A DNA stretch of 64,000 nt from Nocardia elegans NBRC 108235 (GTDB taxonomy: Bacteria; Actinomycetota; Actinomycetes; Mycobacteriales; Mycobacteriaceae), in contig NZ_BDBF01000031.1 in NCBI RefSeq assembly GCF_001612845.1, positions 44,223 through 108,222 on the forward strand, written 5' to 3'. The position numbers and the translations under genes are program-made. The first letter of the stretch is position 1; every line of letters begins with the position of its first letter. Shown here piece by piece: positions 61,726 through 64,000 of the stretch. The notes below the pieces were generated by a model. It saw nothing but the letters and a program-made list of their open reading frames with translations. It was not told the DNA's origin and searched no databases.

Positions 61726-62397
61726 TCAGATCTTCTCGGTTTCGGCATCCGGGTCGGGCGGCAGCACGCCGGTCACGAGGAAGACGACCCGGCGGCCGAT
61801 CTCGACCGCGTGGTCGGCGAAGCGCTCGTAGTAGCGGCCCAGCAGCGTGACATCGACGGCGGCGGCCACGCCGTACTTCCATTCCCGGTCCATCAGCAGC
61901 GAGAACAGGTGGCGATGCAGATCGTCCATCGCCTCGTCGTCCTCGTTGAGCTGCGCGGCCCGCTCCGGATCGCGCGTCTCCAGGACCTCCTTGGCGGCGG
62001 CGCCCATATTCACCGCGATGCGGCCCATCTCGGCGAAGTAGCCGTTCACCGATTCCGGGAGCGCGTGGTTCGGGTGCCGGCGCCGGGCCACCTTGGCCAC
62101 GTGCAGCGCCAGCACACCCATCCGATTCACATCGGAGACGATCTGGATGGCGCTCACCACCTGCCGCAGGTCACCGGCCACCGGCGCCTGCAGCGCCAGC
62201 AGTGCGAACGCCTTCTCCTCGGCCTGCGCGATCATCTCGGCGATCCGGTCGTACTCGGTGATCACCTGTTCGGCCAACACGATGTCGGCCTGCAGCAGCG
62301 ACTGGGTCGCCCGCTCCATGGCCGAGCCGGCCAGTCCGGCCATCTCACCCAGAAGATCGGCGAGTTCGGCCATTTGTTCGTTGTAGATGACACGCAT
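61726..62397 (-). CDS. phoU: Phosphate signalling protein PhoU (PhoY2-like)
   Basis: This 223-residue all-helical protein has two three-helix PhoU repeats with the metal-contacting segments AEEKAFALLALQAPVAGDLR and VNMGAAAKEV, and the second-repeat ending LGRYYERFADHAVEIGRRVVFLVTG. PhoU links PstSCAB to the sensor kinase and keeps the PHO regulon off when phosphate is plentiful. It is on the opposite strand from pstSCAB. TAGTCT lies eight bases before the ATG on the minus strand, indicating an almost leaderless message. Confidence 0.93.
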   Translation of the reverse strand: MRVIYNEQMAELADLLGEMAGLAGSAMERATQSLLQADIVLAEQVITEYDRIAEMIAQAEEKAFALLALQAPVAGDLRQVVSAIQIVSDVNRMGVLALHVAKVARRRHPNHALPESVNGYFAEMGRIAVNMGAAAKEVLETRDPERAAQLNEDDEAMDDLHRHLFSLLMDREWKYGVAAAVDVTLLGRYYERFADHAVEIGRRVVFLVTGVLPPDPDAETEKI

Positions 62398-62495
62398 GAA
62401 ACCAAAGACTAGTTCCCGGCTCTGACCAAGTCACGAACGGTGGGTGAATCGTCGGTGCCGGTGCGATCGGCGATGTCGCCGCAGGTGAGCGCGGC

Positions 62496-64000
62496 TCACT
62501 TGCAGAGGTCGTCGCCCGCGTTGACGTGTTCCAGGTCGGAGGGGAGAGTGACCGGCGTCGCGGCGGCATCGGTGGCTCCGGCAGGGGCGGGAACCGGCGA
62601 CCCGAACGCGGTCGGCGTGCCGACGGTGCCGGCGAAGTCCGCGCCGAGCGCCACCTCCACGATGCTGCCCAGACCCGAGGCCACGGCCAGCTTCGCGCCG
62701 GGCAACGCCGAGGCGACCGTCGCGGCCTCGGCCTCGTGACCGGCCGAATAGCGGACGGTGGTGGTGTCGATCGTGCCGCCGGAATAGTTGCCGACGTTGT
62801 AGATCTGGAAGCCGTCGGCCGCGAATTTCGTCGCCGCCGTACTCGCCACGCCGGTCAGTCCGGAACCGTTGGAGACCTGCACCGACACCGTGCTCGGATC
62901 CACGGCGGTCAGCTGCGGCGGGGCCGGAGCCTGAGCGGGTTTGGACGGCTCCGGCGCCTTCTTCTCACCCGGCAGCGGCTGGTCGTCGATGATCGCCTGG
63001 AAGATCGCCTTGATATCCGATTCCCGCGGGATCTCGTTGCCGTAGGAGGTGGTGCCCGCGGTCGGCACCGTCAGGAACGTGATCGCGCCCGCGCTCACCT
63101 TCTGCAGTGAGCGGCCCAGCATCAGCAGATCCTTGGTGTTGACGTTGTCCATGAAGGCATGGCTGCTGAACGCGCCGATGAAGCCGTTGAGTTTGCCGAT
63201 GTCGAAGAGCACCTTCGACGACAGGGCACTGCGCAGCAGCGAGGACAGGAACAGCTGCTGGCGGTGGATGCGGTCGTAGTCGCTGCGCTCCTCACCCTGC
63301 ACGTGGCGAGCGCGGACGTAGTCCAGCGCGGTCGGGCCGTTGAGGATCTGGCGGCCCGGATTCGGCAGCACCGTGCCGAGCTCCTCGTCGACCAGCGGGC
63401 GGTTGGTGCACACCTCGACCCCGCCGATGGTGTCGACCATCGACTGGAAACCGCTGAAGTCGATGCCGACGAAGTGGCTGATCTTCAGGCCGGACAGTCG
63501 CTGAATCACCTTGGTCAGGCATTTCGGACCACCCAGGGCATAGGTGGCGTTGAGCTTGTCGCCGATCGCGGAGGGGAATTTCGCGTCGGTGTATTTGGCC
63601 TTCTCGTTGTCCCAGCCCTCGCATTCGGGACGGCTGACGTCGAGGTCGCGGGGGAACGAGACCGCCACCACGCGGGAGCGGTTCGCCGGGATGTGCACCA
63701 GCATCACGGTGTCGGACCGGGCGCCCTCGGCATCGTCGGTGGTGCCGGCGCCGAGCTGGCTGTCCACGCCGGCGCGGGTGTCGGTGCCCACGATGAGGAA
63801 GTTCTCGTCACCGGTCTGGCCGCCGGGATCGACGATGTCGGTGGAATCCTCGTCCAACGCCGACACCTGGGTGAAACCGTTGTCGGTGGCGCGCAGATAG
63901 TTCCAGCCGACGCCGGTCATGACGAGGGCCAGCACCGCACACATCGAGGTGGTCACCCGGGCCGCGAGCCGAGCGCGCCGCCGCCGGCGCTGCCTGCTCG
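62496..64000 (-). CDS. LytR-CpsA-Psr (LCP) family protein, 5' end outside window
   Basis: The reading frame is still open at the right edge, so the N-terminus is missing; at least 500 residues are present. Upstream of the membrane helix (MCAVLALVMTGVGWNYL) there is an Arg-rich cytoplasmic stretch. The LCP domain follows (NFLIVGTDTRAGVD, SDTVMLVHIPANRSRVVAVSFPRDL, RARHVQGEERSDYDRIHRQQ) with its Arg and Asp pyrophosphate-binding residues, then a LytR_C domain (VSVQVSNGSGLTGVASTAATKF). LCP enzymes attach arabinogalactan or other polymers to peptidoglycan. It matches Rv0822c next to phoY2. Confidence 0.9.
   Translation of the reverse strand, partial: SRQRRRRRARLAARVTTSMCAVLALVMTGVGWNYLRATDNGFTQVSALDEDSTDIVDPGGQTGDENFLIVGTDTRAGVDSQLGAGTTDDAEGARSDTVMLVHIPANRSRVVAVSFPRDLDVSRPECEGWDNEKAKYTDAKFPSAIGDKLNATYALGGPKCLTKVIQRLSGLKISHFVGIDFSGFQSMVDTIGGVEVCTNRPLVDEELGTVLPNPGRQILNGPTALDYVRARHVQGEERSDYDRIHRQQLFLSSLLRSALSSKVLFDIGKLNGFIGAFSSHAFMDNVNTKDLLMLGRSLQKVSAGAITFLTVPTAGTTSYGNEIPRESDIKAIFQAIIDDQPLPGEKKAPEPSKPAQAPAPPQLTAVDPSTVSVQVSNGSGLTGVASTAATKFAADGFQIYNVGNYSGGTIDTTTVRYSAGHEAEAATVASALPGAKLAVASGLGSIVEVALGADFAGTVGTPTAFGSPVPAPAGATDAAATPVTLPSDLEHVNAGDDLCK

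Overview
The window is high-GC actinobacterial DNA and most likely comes from a mycolic-acid-containing genus close to Nocardia or Rhodococcus. The evidence is the gene content: mycothiol synthase, an LmeA-type lipomannan factor, an antigen-85-like mycolyltransferase, GlnR and DUF3073. The gene order also closely follows the M. tuberculosis phoPR-to-Rv0822c segment as I remember it. No IS element, integrase, rRNA, tRNA or CRISPR array was seen, so this looks like core chromosome with scattered lineage-specific insertions.

Layout. (1) 1-5.9 kb: end of a PhoP-like regulator, PhoR-like kinase, HIT protein, purD, M23 peptidase, class I aminotransferase. (2) 6.1-18.7 kb: TetR regulator, purB, second HIT protein, mycolyltransferase, DUF397 and a Cys/His-rich small protein, prolyl oligopeptidase, DUF2334 protein, glutamate decarboxylase, M20 peptidase, MBL hydrolase, purS-purQ. 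(3) 18.7-25.4 kb: amino-acid dehydrogenase with a divergent LysR, an AmiC-like sensor divergent from a MarR, M18 aminopeptidase, GT87 mannosyltransferase. (4) 25.6-37.9 kb: purL, a frameshifted YiaA/B gene, membrane hydrolase, CPBP protease, SCP2-like protein, DUF3533 exporter, purF, a TetR-hydrolase operon, purM, DUF3073. (5) 38-48.6 kb: asparaginase-MOSC-YgfZ operon, aminodeoxychorismate lyase-like gene, cydABDC. (6) 48.6-53.2 kb: a candidate structured RNA, a nitrobindin-like gene with a 31-codon partner, and the sulfur operon behind a polycysteine leader peptide. (7) 53.5-64 kb: glnR, mshD, pstSCAB, an MFS exporter, phoU and an LCP protein cut by the window edge.

How the genes work together. 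Seven purine genes (purD, B, S, Q, L, F, M) lie on the + strand as separate transcription units, interleaved with unrelated genes. Phosphate control is represented by a two-unit PHO box before pstS, the transporter itself, and phoU. Thiol and sulfur metabolism is represented by mshD, a thioredoxin, two sulfurtransferase-associated genes and a cysteine-sensing attenuator. cydABDC supplies a low-oxygen terminal oxidase behind a perfect 20-bp palindrome at its promoter.

Most notable: an autonomous-looking RNA gene at about 48709-48945 that has its own promoter, a strong ribosome binding site, a 12-codon ORF and a three-way-junction fold; the polycysteine leader; the cydA palindrome; and a recurrent TANNNT-N6-8-RTG arrangement that predicts leaderless translation for about a third of the genes. 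All names rest on reading motifs and remembered families; no database search was possible.
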